A stretch of DNA of 64,000 bases from Serratia marcescens (GTDB lineage Bacteria; Pseudomonadota; Gammaproteobacteria; Enterobacterales; Enterobacteriaceae). Location: the NCBI GenBank assembly GCA_015548865.1, contig JADMXW010000025.1, forward strand, positions 1-64,000. Reading direction: 5' to 3'. The notes under the pieces are model-generated. The model saw only the letters and a list, made by a program, of their open reading frames with translations, did not search any database and was not told the origin of the DNA. A program made the translations under genes and the position numbers. Shown here one piece after another: positions 42,729 to 51,832 of the stretch. How positions within the stretch are numbered: the stretch's first letter is position 1; every line of letters starts with the position of its first letter.

Positions 42729-42998
42729 TATACCCGTCATATTTCAAGTTGCATGTGCGTTGGCAGCACGCGTTCGCCCGAATCACTTATCTGAGTAAGC
42801 TTATCGGGATGAATGAATCTCATCTCTGAGGTTCACCCTGCGGGTCAGCGACAGTACTGTTCAAATTTGTTAGAAACAAATTTGTCTTTCACTTGCAGCT
42901 TGACGAGACTCGTAAATGAGACTCGCCCTAAAAAGCCAGTGCAAGCGCTGTTCAAAATGCTAACGTTTTGTCCGGTAACTTGAATTATTTAGGGTATA
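42729..42998 (-). repeat. Dispersed TATACCC-ended repeat, long inverted copy
   Basis: Both termini are present (TATACCC at 42729, AGGGTATA ending at 42998). In reverse orientation it matches the 47652 copy but holds about 85 extra bases in the middle that partly repeat the AACAGCGCTTG…GGGTGA unit. It fills most of the rstA/43105 gap. The remaining flanks (42530-42728, 42999-43104) show no gene. Confidence 0.78.
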
Positions 42999-43104
42999 AC
43001 CCGTGAGCCTCGTAAAACAGGGCAGATGTATTATCGACGCTTGATGAAAGGTGATTGACGTACAAGTGACGCGATGAACCCACTGGCGAACAGGAGAGAA
43101 GGAC

Positions 43105-43509
43105 ATGGGAAATCACCCAGAGTCTGTGTGTTCCGATGAGACGTTGAGTATTGATTACGCTGAGTATTTGGCAGCGCTGTGTAATAAACGCTGGCGTTTT
43201 ATTGATGCCATGTATGGCGTGTTGCCCATTATCGGTATGGTGACAAAGTCTGCTTCGGCCCGACAGGCCGCCCCGCAAGAGCGAATGAAAATGCTGGCAA
43301 TGCAAGTGCTCTCCACGCAGGTCAATGATGAAACTAACCTGACAAGACTGATCGCGCTAGCACAGCAGCAGAAGCTGACGGCGCTGAATATTGTGTTGCC
43401 ATACCCGTTGACACCGCCACAACTGGTCACCATTCGGGAAGCCTGTTCAGCTTCAACAACAGTGACACAGCGTAACGAGTGTCTGAGCGTGCTGATTACG
43501 TCGGTCTAG
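43105..43509 (+). CDS. Unrecognised 134-aa protein
   Basis: The ATG follows AGGAGAGAAGGAC, a strong ribosome site. The protein has no signal peptide; a weakly hydrophobic segment lies at about 38-48 (Y-G-V-L-P-I-I-G-M-V). It contains four scattered Cys and a Gln/Leu-rich helical middle. No family is recognised. It stands alone between a repeat and the convergent dauA. Confidence 0.65.
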   Translation: MGNHPESVCSDETLSIDYAEYLAALCNKRWRFIDAMYGVLPIIGMVTKSASARQAAPQERMKMLAMQVLSTQVNDETNLTRLIALAQQQKLTALNIVLPYPLTPPQLVTIREACSASTTVTQRNECLSVLITSV

Positions 43510-43524
43510 GCCGCTTACGCGGCC
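43509..43524. terminator. Hairpin between the 134-aa gene and dauA
   Basis: GGCCGC-TTAC-GCGGCC is a perfect 6-bp stem that starts at the stop codon of the plus-strand gene. T tracts are weak. Confidence 0.45.
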
Positions 43525-43539
43525 CTGCAATCGTTCAGA

Positions 43540-45243
43540 TTAATTGAGCGAATGATGTGTCGCTTCCAGTGCCTGGGTCAGGGTGGGATAAAATGTGCGG
43601 CGTCCCGCGATAGGATGCACATTGGCTCGCGCGAGCGTTTTCAGCGGCTGGAATGGGATATCCGTTACTAATAGCTGCTTGCCTGCGGGCAACGCATCAC
43701 TGAACCGTAAAAACGCATTCAGGCCGCCGGCATCCAGAATCGACACCGCGTCCCATTGCAGAATGATGGTCTGGTAGTCCTCACTGCGTTGCAATATATC
43801 GTTGAAAATACGTTCCGCTGCGGCAAAAAAGAGTGGGCCGTTAACGCGCAGCACCAAACGATCGGGCGATGAGGTTTCAGGTAGTTCACTCAGCCGGGTC
43901 ATTTGGGCGATACGGCGCATAAACAGCAGCGACGCCAACACAATCCCCACCGTAATCGCAATCACCATATCGAACAGCACGGTCAATGACATGCAAAGCA
44001 GCATGACGATGATGTCGTCTTTTGGCCCGTGACGCAGCAAATCCACCACCTTATGGGCTTCGCTCATGTTCCAGGCAACAATCAGTAACAGGGCAGCCAT
44101 GGCTGCCAGCGGCAGATAAGAAAGCCAGGGGGCCAGCACCAAAAGAGCCAACAGAACTAAAAGTGCATGAATCACGGCTGCAATGGGGGAGGTTGCGCCA
44201 GCTCGGACATTAGCGGCTGAGCGCGCAATCGCCGCTGTGGCCGTGATGCCGCCGAAGAAAGGAGCGATCAGGTTGCCGAATCCCTGTCCCATCAACTCGG
44301 TATTGGAGTTGTGTTTTTTACCTGTCATACCATCCAATACCACGGCGCACAGCAATGATTCAATTGCACCGAGCATCGCCATGGAAAAAGCTGCGGGCAA
44401 CAAGGCTGAAATACTTGCCCAGTTGAGCGTCATTGTCGGTTGGCCTGGTGCCGAAACATTCCAGGGCAGCACCCATTGCGGCAAAATAGGGGGAATTCCC
44501 TGACCCTGCGTGCCGTCCGCCAGCAGATAGCTAAAACGGGAACCAATGGTGGCGACATCATGACCCATCAACGACATGCCTCCCATGACAGCAACACCCG
44601 CCAGCAGGGCGGGTAAATGCCCTGGCAAACGGATACCTAATTTGGGCCACAAAATGAGCACAGCTAACGTTGTCAGACCAATTAACGTGTCAGCTAGCGT
44701 CAGCGTTGGCAATGCCTGTGTCAGGGCAATCACTTTCTCGATATAGTGCTCTGGCACGGTGGTTAGGTGCAGACCGAACAGGTCTTTAACCTGCATAGTG
44801 GCGATAGTGATACCGATCCCGGAGGTAAAGCCCAACGTGACCGAAAGCGGAATATATTCAATCAAGCGGCCAAAACGGCAAACCCCCATCAAGACCAGAA
44901 ACACACCGGAAAGCAATGTCGCTACCAACAATCCAGAGAGGCCAAATTGTTGCGAGACCGGGTAAAGAATGACCACGAAAGCAGCCGTTGGACCGGAGAC
45001 GCTGTAGCGCGACCCACCGGTTACGGCAATGACAATCCCAGCAATGGCGGAGGTGTAAAGCCCGTACTGCGGTGGAACGCCACTGGCGATAGCCAGCGCC
45101 ATGGCTAATGGAATGGCAATAATCCCTACGGTGATGCCCGCAATGATGTCGTGAACCAAACGTTGAACAGTATATTTTTCGCGCCAACAGGCGGCGATCA
45201 GTGCGCTAAAGGGCTTAACCCCGCTAACTCCATGCGTTTTCAT
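43540..45243 (-). CDS. dauA: DauA (YchM), SulP-family anion/C4-dicarboxylate transporter
   Basis: This 567-aa SLC26/SulP protein (E. coli DauA 559) has about 14 hydrophobic segments (residues 25-430), including the family stretch [10 protein letters not shown] and S-G-P-T-A-A-F. A C-terminal cytosolic STAS domain (about 445-555) follows. In E. coli it takes up succinate and other C4-dicarboxylates at acid pH. It is next to chaA as in E. coli, with ychN and chaB missing between. Confidence 0.92.
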   Translation of the reverse strand: MKTHGVSGVKPFSALIAACWREKYTVQRLVHDIIAGITVGIIAIPLAMALAIASGVPPQYGLYTSAIAGIVIAVTGGSRYSVSGPTAAFVVILYPVSQQFGLSGLLVATLLSGVFLVLMGVCRFGRLIEYIPLSVTLGFTSGIGITIATMQVKDLFGLHLTTVPEHYIEKVIALTQALPTLTLADTLIGLTTLAVLILWPKLGIRLPGHLPALLAGVAVMGGMSLMGHDVATIGSRFSYLLADGTQGQGIPPILPQWVLPWNVSAPGQPTMTLNWASISALLPAAFSMAMLGAIESLLCAVVLDGMTGKKHNSNTELMGQGFGNLIAPFFGGITATAAIARSAANVRAGATSPIAAVIHALLVLLALLVLAPWLSYLPLAAMAALLLIVAWNMSEAHKVVDLLRHGPKDDIIVMLLCMSLTVLFDMVIAITVGIVLASLLFMRRIAQMTRLSELPETSSPDRLVLRVNGPLFFAAAERIFNDILQRSEDYQTIILQWDAVSILDAGGLNAFLRFSDALPAGKQLLVTDIPFQPLKTLARANVHPIAGRRTFYPTLTQALEATHHSLN

Positions 45244-45362
45244 CTTATGTCAGACCAAAAAAGGGACAAAAAAATGGCGGGCTACTGGCCCGTCGTCGAT
45301 AAGTGAAGTGTAGGATACGCTTGTTAAGTGGGGAGTGTTAAGACTTACATCAAAATGAAGGT

Positions 45363-45385
45363 AGCCCTGACGTAAAATCAGGGCT
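45363..45385 (-). terminator. Hairpin after chaA
   Basis: AGCCCTGA (45363-45370) pairs with TCAGGGCT (45378-45385). It stands 12 bp beyond the chaA stop; the downstream T tract on the minus strand is poor. Confidence 0.5.
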
Positions 45386-45396
45386 TTCCCGTAGGA

Positions 45397-46497
45397 TCAC
45401 AGCATAATTGTCATCAAATAGGCCGCAAATAGAGCTAAATGTGCGCTGCCGTTCAAAACGTTGGTTCTACCGGTTGAGAACGAAATATGACACAACATCA
45501 GTACCGAGACCATGACGACGATGCTTGGCATTTCCAAACCAAAGTTCAGCGTATTTCCCGTCAAGCTTGCGATGACGGTTACCGCAGGCACTGTGAGTGA
45601 AATGGTTGCGAGTACCGATCCGAAGAACAGATTCATCGCACGCTGCACTTGATTACGCAGCACGGCTTTAATAGCGCCCAATCCTTCAGGAGAGAGGATC
45701 AATAGCGCGACCAGAAAGCCGGTAAATTGCTCAGGTGCGTTCATCCGCGTCAACAGCGCGTTTAACGGTGCGGAGTCCATCTTGGTAATGCTGATCACCG
45801 CCACCAGATGAATCAGCAACCAGGCCGTGTGCCACAGGGAACTGTGTGCAGAGGGTTTGCCGTGGTGCGGATCGCCGTCGTCACTTTCGTCTTCATGTTC
45901 ATAGACGAACAGGCTCTGGTGCGTACGCGTTTGAATGAGCAGAAAGACCCCGTACATGGCAGCGGAAATGAGCGCAATAATCAACGCCTGGCCGGTGGTG
46001 AAATTACCGCCCGGTAGAGAGGTAGGAAAGACTAACACAATAATAGCCAGTGGGAAAATGGCCATCAGGTATTGTTTGATGCCAATCAGGTTCACATGCT
46101 GAGTGGCAAATTTTCTCCCACCCAGCAGTAAGGCGAATCCGACAAGACCGCCGCTGACAATCATGATGATCGAATAAAGCGTGTCGCGCATCAAGTCAGG
46201 CCCCGCATCGCCAGTGGCCATCAGAGCAGAGATCAGGCTGACTTCCAAAATAACGACAGAGAGGCTGAGGATCAAAGAGCCGTAGGGTTCGCCCAGTCGA
46301 TGGGCCAGCACGTCGGCATGGCGTACCACGCTAAAGGCGCTGGCGAGGATACCCACTAAAGCAATAAAGTTGATGCCGAGGATGGCAACCAGATGCTGTG
46401 CATCACTCCACTGTAACAAGACAAACAGTGCAATAATGGGAAAGATCAACGAATATTCATGGTGACGCGTTTTGATCACCTCAGTTTGCGACTTCAT
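45397..46497 (-). CDS. chaA: ChaA, Na+(K+)/Ca2+:H+ antiporter
   Basis: The protein is 366 aa from ATG 46497, the same length as E. coli ChaA; an upstream extension to 46551 has no family support. It has two CaCA-type halves with conserved acidic motifs (S-V-V-I-L-E-V-S and L-I-L-S-P-E-G-L-G-A), joined by an acidic loop E-H-E-D-E-S-D-D-G-D-P-H-H-G. It exports Na+, K+ and Ca2+ at alkaline pH or high salt. Confidence 0.96.
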   Translation of the reverse strand: MKSQTEVIKTRHHEYSLIFPIIALFVLLQWSDAQHLVAILGINFIALVGILASAFSVVRHADVLAHRLGEPYGSLILSLSVVILEVSLISALMATGDAGPDLMRDTLYSIIMIVSGGLVGFALLLGGRKFATQHVNLIGIKQYLMAIFPLAIIVLVFPTSLPGGNFTTGQALIIALISAAMYGVFLLIQTRTHQSLFVYEHEDESDDGDPHHGKPSAHSSLWHTAWLLIHLVAVISITKMDSAPLNALLTRMNAPEQFTGFLVALLILSPEGLGAIKAVLRNQVQRAMNLFFGSVLATISLTVPAVTVIASLTGNTLNFGLEMPSIVVMVSVLMLCHISFSTGRTNVLNGSAHLALFAAYLMTIML

Positions 46498-46734
46498 GGC
46501 AGGCGGTTCCTTATCAAAATGTTGCATTTTACTGGCTGTGCCGCACGCCATTTTGTTCTCTTAATATGAGCTCCGCGATAGAAACGGTGATTCATATGCA
46601 AGGATGTGACGTTGCGGAAAAAGTTACTTACAGGTAGTTATAGCCTAAAAAACAAAAGCAGATTAACAGAATACGCGCAGCAGACGGGAGATTTTAAGTA
46701 ATTTTACATTCTTGGAGAGAAATATGAGATAAGT

Positions 46735-46760
46735 GGGGAGAATTCAATACTTTTCTCCCC
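46735..46760 (-). terminator. Hairpin after the siderophore-interacting protein gene
   Basis: GGGGAGAA (46735-46742) pairs with TTCTCCCC (46753-46760). It lies 35 bp beyond the stop codon. No long T tract follows. Confidence 0.45.
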
Positions 46761-46794
46761 ATTGCATTGATGTACCTAATGAATTTCAGATGAT

Positions 46795-47625
46795 TTAGTC
46801 ATCTGGGTTATCCATAACATCATGACGTTTCTGGTGATAATCCTCTTCGTTTAACCCTTCACGCCAGTATGGCACTGCATAGAGCTGATTTCTGTCAACA
46901 TCCAGTTCTCGCCTTAGATAACGGCGCAATTGCACCACAATGCGGTCTTCTCCCGCCAACCAGAAAAAAGCGTTGCGGATATCAACGTCACGCGTTACTG
47001 CATGAAATTGTTGTAGCAAGGTATCTGTATTGTCGGTGGAACCGATAATCCAATGTACGCTGAAACCTGCTGGGGCAGTCAGTGCCAAACGATCGGCTTC
47101 GTTGTCGATGCGGATAACCGCATGGCCTGTGGCATCGGATGGCAATATATTAAGCAATGCAGCGATAGCGGGCAGAGAAGAAGGGTCGCCTGCCAAATAG
47201 TAAGCAGCGGCCACAGGAAGCATGGGATGTGGTCCACCGGGTTGGGTGATACCGACGCTGTCACCGGGCTGTGCGTTGCGAGCAAACGTTACGGCGGGAC
47301 CGCCATGTTCATGCAGGGCAAATGCCACATCCACTTCACCCAGTTCAGGCCGGAAAGCATAAAGGGTATAGGTACGCACGAATGGGCGCGCTTGACCTTC
47401 CGGCCATTGCGGACCTCGCTCTCCCAATGTGGGTAACGTAGGTACGCTTTGACCAGGACGGGCTAAAAACAGTTTGATGTGAGCTGCATGCCGTCCGGCC
47501 GCCGGGTAATCGCGTAAAGCGTCACCGTGAAAGGTGATACAGCGTAAATGTGGGGAAAGGTCAGTGACACTTTTTACTTGAATTAATCGGGGTTGGGTTG
47601 GGCGAAAACCTGTTGGATGAGCCAT
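46795..47625 (-). CDS. Siderophore-interacting protein (ViuB/YqjH-type ferric-siderophore reductase)
   Basis: This 276-aa flavin-dependent SIP-family protein has an FAD-binding segment R-T-Y-T-L-Y-A-F (about 85-92) and H-E-H-G-G-P (about 103-108). The C-terminal domain ends in the typical W-R-E-G-L-N-E-E-D-Y-H. Members reduce Fe3+-siderophores in the cytosol to free iron. A strong Fur-box-like sequence lies about 240 bp upstream, but a 178-bp repeat separates it from the gene. No siderophore receptor or synthesis gene is nearby. Confidence 0.92.
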   Translation of the reverse strand: MAHPTGFRPTQPRLIQVKSVTDLSPHLRCITFHGDALRDYPAAGRHAAHIKLFLARPGQSVPTLPTLGERGPQWPEGQARPFVRTYTLYAFRPELGEVDVAFALHEHGGPAVTFARNAQPGDSVGITQPGGPHPMLPVAAAYYLAGDPSSLPAIAALLNILPSDATGHAVIRIDNEADRLALTAPAGFSVHWIIGSTDNTDTLLQQFHAVTRDVDIRNAFFWLAGEDRIVVQLRRYLRRELDVDRNQLYAVPYWREGLNEEDYHQKRHDVMDNPDD

Positions 47626-47651
47626 TGAATTTCTCCATCATTCAGCCGGTA

Positions 47652-47829
47652 TATACCCTAAATAATTCGAGTTGCAGGACAAAACGTTTACGTTTTGAAC
47701 AGCGTCTGCGCTGGCCCGTAGGGTGAACCTCAGAGATGAGGTTCATTTATCCCGATGAGCTTACTCAGGTAAGTGGTTCGGGTGACCGGGTGTAGCCAAC
47801 GTACCTGTAACTTGAAGTAAGAGGGTATA
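47652..47829 (+). repeat. Dispersed TATACCC-ended repeat between Fur box and SIP gene
   Basis: This is the best-defined copy: TATACCCTAAATAATTCGAG at the left, GGGTATA at the right, 178 bp. An inner inverted repeat (GAACCTCAGAGATGAGGTTC) and CCCGATGAGCTTACTCAGGTAAG are also present. It begins 27 bp before the SIP start codon, so it makes up nearly the whole 5' leader. Confidence 0.8.
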
Positions 47830-47862
47830 ATTATTGATTTGATGGACAATATCATACCATGT

Positions 47863-47884
47863 TGATGATAGTGATTATCATTTT
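47863..47884. promoter_or_regulatory. Fur box
   Basis: The core GATAGTGATTATCATT differs from the Fur repeat pattern GATAATGATTATCATT by one base. It is placed to control the minus-strand SIP gene; a -10-like TATGAT lies at about 47850-47855 on that strand. It could also affect the plus-strand chaC direction. Confidence 0.75.
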
Positions 47885-48108
47885 AGTGACAGGCAAAAGC
47901 ACGCGCGGCTAAAAACGTAGCATTCAACATTTTTTCTTACTGTTTCAGCGTTACATTAGCCCTTTGTGATTAAGATCAAGCTTGATTGCCACACAACGAA
48001 TGGCATATTCTGGGGTGAGTTGCAGGATTTTTAAGCAGTTACGCTGTCTTTGTCTGAAACACGGCAGCAGTTATTGTTCGGCTATTGGGTGTCGGGGGTT
48101 TTAAGGTA

Positions 48109-48798
48109 TTGTTAACACGCGAGTTTTTACAAAAGGCTGATTGTGGTACGTCTTTTGGTTGTATCGAAGAAAACTTGCTGCTCACGCCTCAGCAGCGAGC
48201 GGACTCCCTGGACCAGACGCTATCGCGTCGCCCTGACAGCCCTGTGTGGGTTTTTGGTTATGGCTCACTGATGTGGAATCCGGTATTTAATCCGGAGGAA
48301 GCGCGTTTGGCTACGCTTTCTGGCTGGCAGCGGGCATTTTGCCTGCGACTGACGGCAGGGCGTGGTACGGCAGCCCAGCCTGGGCGTATGCTGGCATTAA
48401 CCCCCGGTGGGAAAACAACCGGTATGGCATTTCGCTTACCGGAAGCGTCTCTACGCGAAGATCTGGAACTGCTTTGGAAACGCGAGATGATAACCGGTTG
48501 CTACCGTCCTGAATGGTGCGACCTGCATTGTCAAAACGGCGATATTGTCACCGCATTGGTGTTCGTTTCGCAAGAAAAACACCCGTTGATCGAAGCCGAC
48601 ACCTGTATCCACCGCGTTGCCCCTTTGATAGCAAAAGCCAGTGGTCCGCTGGGAACCAACGCACAATATCTGTTTGCACTGGAAGATGCGCTCAAAAAAC
48701 ACGGTATGGTAGATGAATGCCTAACGGCGCTGGCACGGCGAGTACGAGAACTTCAAGAACAAACGCATCCTGAGCAAGGAGATTGGTGGGGGGTTTAG
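48109..48798 (+). CDS. chaC: ChaC, glutathione-specific gamma-glutamylcyclotransferase
   Basis: ChaC-family enzyme with the substrate loop V-F-G-Y-G-S-L-M-W-N-P and the catalytic Glu in K-R-E-M-I-T-G-C-Y. It breaks glutathione into 5-oxoproline and Cys-Gly. Start choice is uncertain: alignment with E. coli (M-I-T-R-D-F-L) points to TTG 48109 (L-L-T-R-E-F-L, 229 aa), preceded by AAGG at short spacing; the frame is also open from a TTG at 48085. chaB is absent, and a SIP gene separates it from chaA. Confidence 0.93.
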   Translation: MLTREFLQKADCGTSFGCIEENLLLTPQQRADSLDQTLSRRPDSPVWVFGYGSLMWNPVFNPEEARLATLSGWQRAFCLRLTAGRGTAAQPGRMLALTPGGKTTGMAFRLPEASLREDLELLWKREMITGCYRPEWCDLHCQNGDIVTALVFVSQEKHPLIEADTCIHRVAPLIAKASGPLGTNAQYLFALEDALKKHGMVDECLTALARRVRELQEQTHPEQGDWWGV

Positions 48799-48827
48799 CG
48801 CCGTTGATGTGTACATCATCGTCCTGT

Positions 48828-48859
48828 AGCCATTGACCGTGTACAGACGACCAATGGCT
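48828..48859. terminator. Hairpin between chaC and the DUF481 gene
   Basis: AGCCATTG (48828-48835) pairs with CAATGGCT (48852-48859) between the convergent stops, with a 16-nt loop and no T tract. Confidence 0.4.
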
Positions 48860-48870
48860 AACGAAGCCGA

Positions 48871-49917
48871 TTACCAGCCTACGCCAAGTCCCAGCGTATA
48901 CATGGTGTCATCCACATCCCCTTGATTACTTTCGATGCGGGTACGTACCACGCGCATACTCAATGAAGACCAATCGGTCAACTTGAAGCGCAAGCCGCCT
49001 TCCGCTTTCAGATAAATAGGTGCGGTACTGTCAAATGACCGTCCAACTTCACCGTTAGTGAATGCTTCAATCGTTTTGCTGTACAAATAACGGTTGTAGG
49101 CCCATTTCAGACCGGCAGAGTAGAAGTTATCTTCTTTGCCTTCCGCAGTGTTTTGATAGGTAAAGGTTTGGCTGTTGACCAGAGACGTCAGTGAGAAAGC
49201 GCCTAAATCGTTATCCCAAAACTGATAACCAGGACCAAGACCGAACGAACGGTTTACCTTGATATCCTCGATCCAATCACGTTTGTAATAGTAACGAGAC
49301 TGAACGAACCATTGCTCATCCAGGAACTTATCCAGTGCGTATTCACCAGATGCGTTCTTGGTGCTGCGCACATCGTTTTCTGTGGCTTCATGGTAGGTAC
49401 CATCGACGTTGTGACGCCAGGTACCATGACGCATCCGGGTGTTGAGGGTGACGTCATAATTTTCCGTCTCGGTAGAGCTTTTCCGGTGTGACATTCCTGC
49501 ATCGATGTTGCCTTTCCAGGAGAAATCAGTGACCAACGGTTTGGCGGCAACGATCGATTTGATGTTGGTCAACGCCAGCGTTTGTTCCCCTTGTTCACCA
49601 CCGGCAGGGTTCCCTACCACGGAGCGAGTTTCACCCGCTTTCAGGCGGGGGTAGAGTACACCATTTTCATAGCGCTCGCCTTGGATCACCAACCCATGGT
49701 CAGATTCAAAGGTTTTAACCTGATCCCAAGCAACGGAGACGCTGCCTGCATAATCAGTGGTGATAAAGAGTTTGCCGCCGTCAAGCAGCGTGATTTTCCC
49801 GGTAATTTTGTCCCCGTTGTTAAGCCAGACCGTGTCGGCATAGCTTACAGACGTGCCAGCAGTCGCCAGAGCGAAGGCCAGCCCCAGGGAAGATAATGTG
49901 CGTTTGGTATGTGTCAT
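48871..49917 (-). CDS. YdiY-like DUF481 outer-membrane barrel protein
   Basis: This 348-aa protein has a signal peptide ending V-S-Y-A. An N-terminal soluble domain (about 28-125) contains the repeating W-L-N-N-G-D-K-I-T-G-K-I pattern. The DUF481 barrel follows, with alternating aromatic strands (…Q-S-R-Y-Y-Y-K-R-D-W…) and a C-terminal Trp, as expected for BAM-inserted barrels. E. coli YdiY is acid-inducible and about 252 aa; this one is longer because of the N-terminal domain. Exact role unknown. Confidence 0.85.
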   Translation of the reverse strand: MTHTKRTLSSLGLAFALATAGTSVSYADTVWLNNGDKITGKITLLDGGKLFITTDYAGSVSVAWDQVKTFESDHGLVIQGERYENGVLYPRLKAGETRSVVGNPAGGEQGEQTLALTNIKSIVAAKPLVTDFSWKGNIDAGMSHRKSSTETENYDVTLNTRMRHGTWRHNVDGTYHEATENDVRSTKNASGEYALDKFLDEQWFVQSRYYYKRDWIEDIKVNRSFGLGPGYQFWDNDLGAFSLTSLVNSQTFTYQNTAEGKEDNFYSAGLKWAYNRYLYSKTIEAFTNGEVGRSFDSTAPIYLKAEGGLRFKLTDWSSLSMRVVRTRIESNQGDVDDTMYTLGLGVGW

Positions 49918-50140
49918 TTTCTGGAGATAATACAGTGGAAGTCGTTGATGAATAATGCTGCCAATGGCGCTGGCTAAAGCGGTTGAGCCGGTAAACTCGG
50001 CAGCGCAAACAGTAACAGGAAATGTGACCTGGCTCTACAATAAAACATCAATTCGTTAGAATCTAAATTGTTATAAAACATATCACTCATGATTTACCGA
50101 TATAACGGGATCAAAATCACATTTCACTTTGCTGGCATTG

Positions 50141-50173
50141 CTCTCTCTACTGCAGGTGGGGCAATAGAGAGAG
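50141..50173 (-). terminator. Hairpin downstream of the acyltransferase
   Basis: CTCTCTCTA (50141-50149) and TAGAGAGAG (50165-50173) form a perfect 9-bp stem with a 15-nt loop just beyond the minus-strand stop. No T tract follows. Confidence 0.4.
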
Positions 50174-50181
50174 GGTGCGAG

Positions 50182-51474
50182 TCACGCCGTTTGTTGCGGC
50201 TTACGTATGTTCCGCTCAGGGCGTGTTTTTCTTGGCAGAAAGCGTGAAGTCAGCAACTGACGTACTCGTGTGACGACCTGTTCCTGAAACAGTAAGCAAA
50301 TGATCACCGTTGCGAGTAAAAATATGCCGTACCCTGGCAGTGAAAGCTGCACGTTTCCTGCCGCTACGGCGCACTGTTCCCAATCACTAAAGCAGGCTAA
50401 AGGATCGCCGCGCAATAGCTGCTCTAGCGTGCGAAACAGGTTAAACAGCGGGACATGCAGCGCAAAAATGGAGAGTGAGGCAGCACCCAGACGCGGTGAC
50501 CAACGGCGCAGCCAATGGCTGTCTGGATCGCGAGCCAAAGCGCTCAGACACACTAATCCTACCTGTGCGGGTAACAGCAGACCATTGTGCAACAGGAAAT
50601 ACCAGTAGGCTTCACCGTTGGTGAACAGCCAGGCACCTGCAATAAAGTTCAGAAAAATGAACGTAGCAATGCCAACACGTTGACCACCGGTGAGTGGTGT
50701 TCTTGCACGATCGCGATAATGGCGGAATAGGGCATAGCCTAGAATGCCGGCCAGAAATTCCGGCAAACGGAAAATAGGTCCGCGTTGCAACAAGCCCGTA
50801 TAGGGCATGCCAAATTGCTGCTTCCAGATAACCCAGGCTGGGGGGATCAGGTATAGCAAGCAAATAATGCCCAGCCAAATCCAGGGATGACGGCTGTTCA
50901 ATAACCGTGGACCCAGTGCAGGAAACAGCAGATAGAAGAAAAACAGCGTAGAGAGCGACCACAACGGTGCGTTGAACGTCAGAAAATAGGGGTTCCAGGC
51001 TTGTAGCATGAATACTTGCAACAGACCGTTGAAGAGCAACTGCGCATTAGTCATATAATGACGCAGGCTTTCCGGATCGACATTAGGTTCGTTAGTGTCA
51101 TAAATGACAAAGCGAGCGCTGGCCACCTGACCTTCCGGCGGTACTGCCAGCCATTGCATCAGGGTGACGACGGCAATAGACGCGAGTAATGCCATAATGT
51201 GGATAGGGTAGAGATTGAACAGCCGCTTAGCCAGAAAATGGCGAGCGGGTTCTCGCAACTCTCCACCGCGAATATAAACGTGGGCCAGTAAAAAACCGGA
51301 AAGCACGAAAAAGGTACTGGTGGCGAAAAAACCCATACTGGTCAATTCACTTAAAAAAGGCACGCGTTTTATCTGGGGATAAACATGTGCAGTGTGATAA
51401 ATCATCACATAGCAGCCGAGCAGAAAACGCAGCCATTCCAGTCCGATAAAGCGTTCTGTACGCGGTTTAATCAT
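50182..51474 (-). CDS. Acyltransferase 3 family membrane protein
   Basis: The protein is 430 aa from ATG 51474 (AGGA upstream). It has about ten membrane helices and the acyltransferase-3 features: an early G-L-E-W-L-R-F segment, the active-site His in M-I-Y-H-T-A-H, and S-G-F-L-L-A-H-V. Such enzymes O-acetylate or succinylate polysaccharides or lipids at the inner membrane. No glycan biosynthesis gene is adjacent, so the substrate is open. 51475-51832 upstream has no visible gene. Confidence 0.88.
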   Translation of the reverse strand: MIKPRTERFIGLEWLRFLLGCYVMIYHTAHVYPQIKRVPFLSELTSMGFFATSTFFVLSGFLLAHVYIRGGELREPARHFLAKRLFNLYPIHIMALLASIAVVTLMQWLAVPPEGQVASARFVIYDTNEPNVDPESLRHYMTNAQLLFNGLLQVFMLQAWNPYFLTFNAPLWSLSTLFFFYLLFPALGPRLLNSRHPWIWLGIICLLYLIPPAWVIWKQQFGMPYTGLLQRGPIFRLPEFLAGILGYALFRHYRDRARTPLTGGQRVGIATFIFLNFIAGAWLFTNGEAYWYFLLHNGLLLPAQVGLVCLSALARDPDSHWLRRWSPRLGAASLSIFALHVPLFNLFRTLEQLLRGDPLACFSDWEQCAVAAGNVQLSLPGYGIFLLATVIICLLFQEQVVTRVRQLLTSRFLPRKTRPERNIRKPQQTA

Positions 51475-51832
51475 GATTATTCCTCTGTGCCCAACAGCGA
51501 TGAGCATAAAGCAAGCTGGCGTGACCAATCATTGCTGTGGCAAATATCAAAAAACGATTCCTAAAGTGAGTTTAGCGAAGGAAATTCAGGGAATAAGTAG
51601 GATTATGACGATAATCTCCAATCTCGTTTAAGAATGGTTTACTATTCATCGTGTTACTTAACGAACTGAAAAGAAACGTAAAGTTTTCTAAAGAGGGCGT
51701 TTTTTATTTGTCATCGAAATCTGGTTTTGCAAGTGGATGAAACCCGAACGAACGCATGAGCGATTTTAATGTTTATGAGGTCCTGGCAGGTCGCAGGACA
51801 GCGCTAAGCCATCTGGCAATCAAGGAGTAACA

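Noticed and set aside
44759..45108. Long antisense ORFs opposite dauA
   Set aside because: They follow the codon structure of the well-supported dauA gene on the other strand and have no independent signals.
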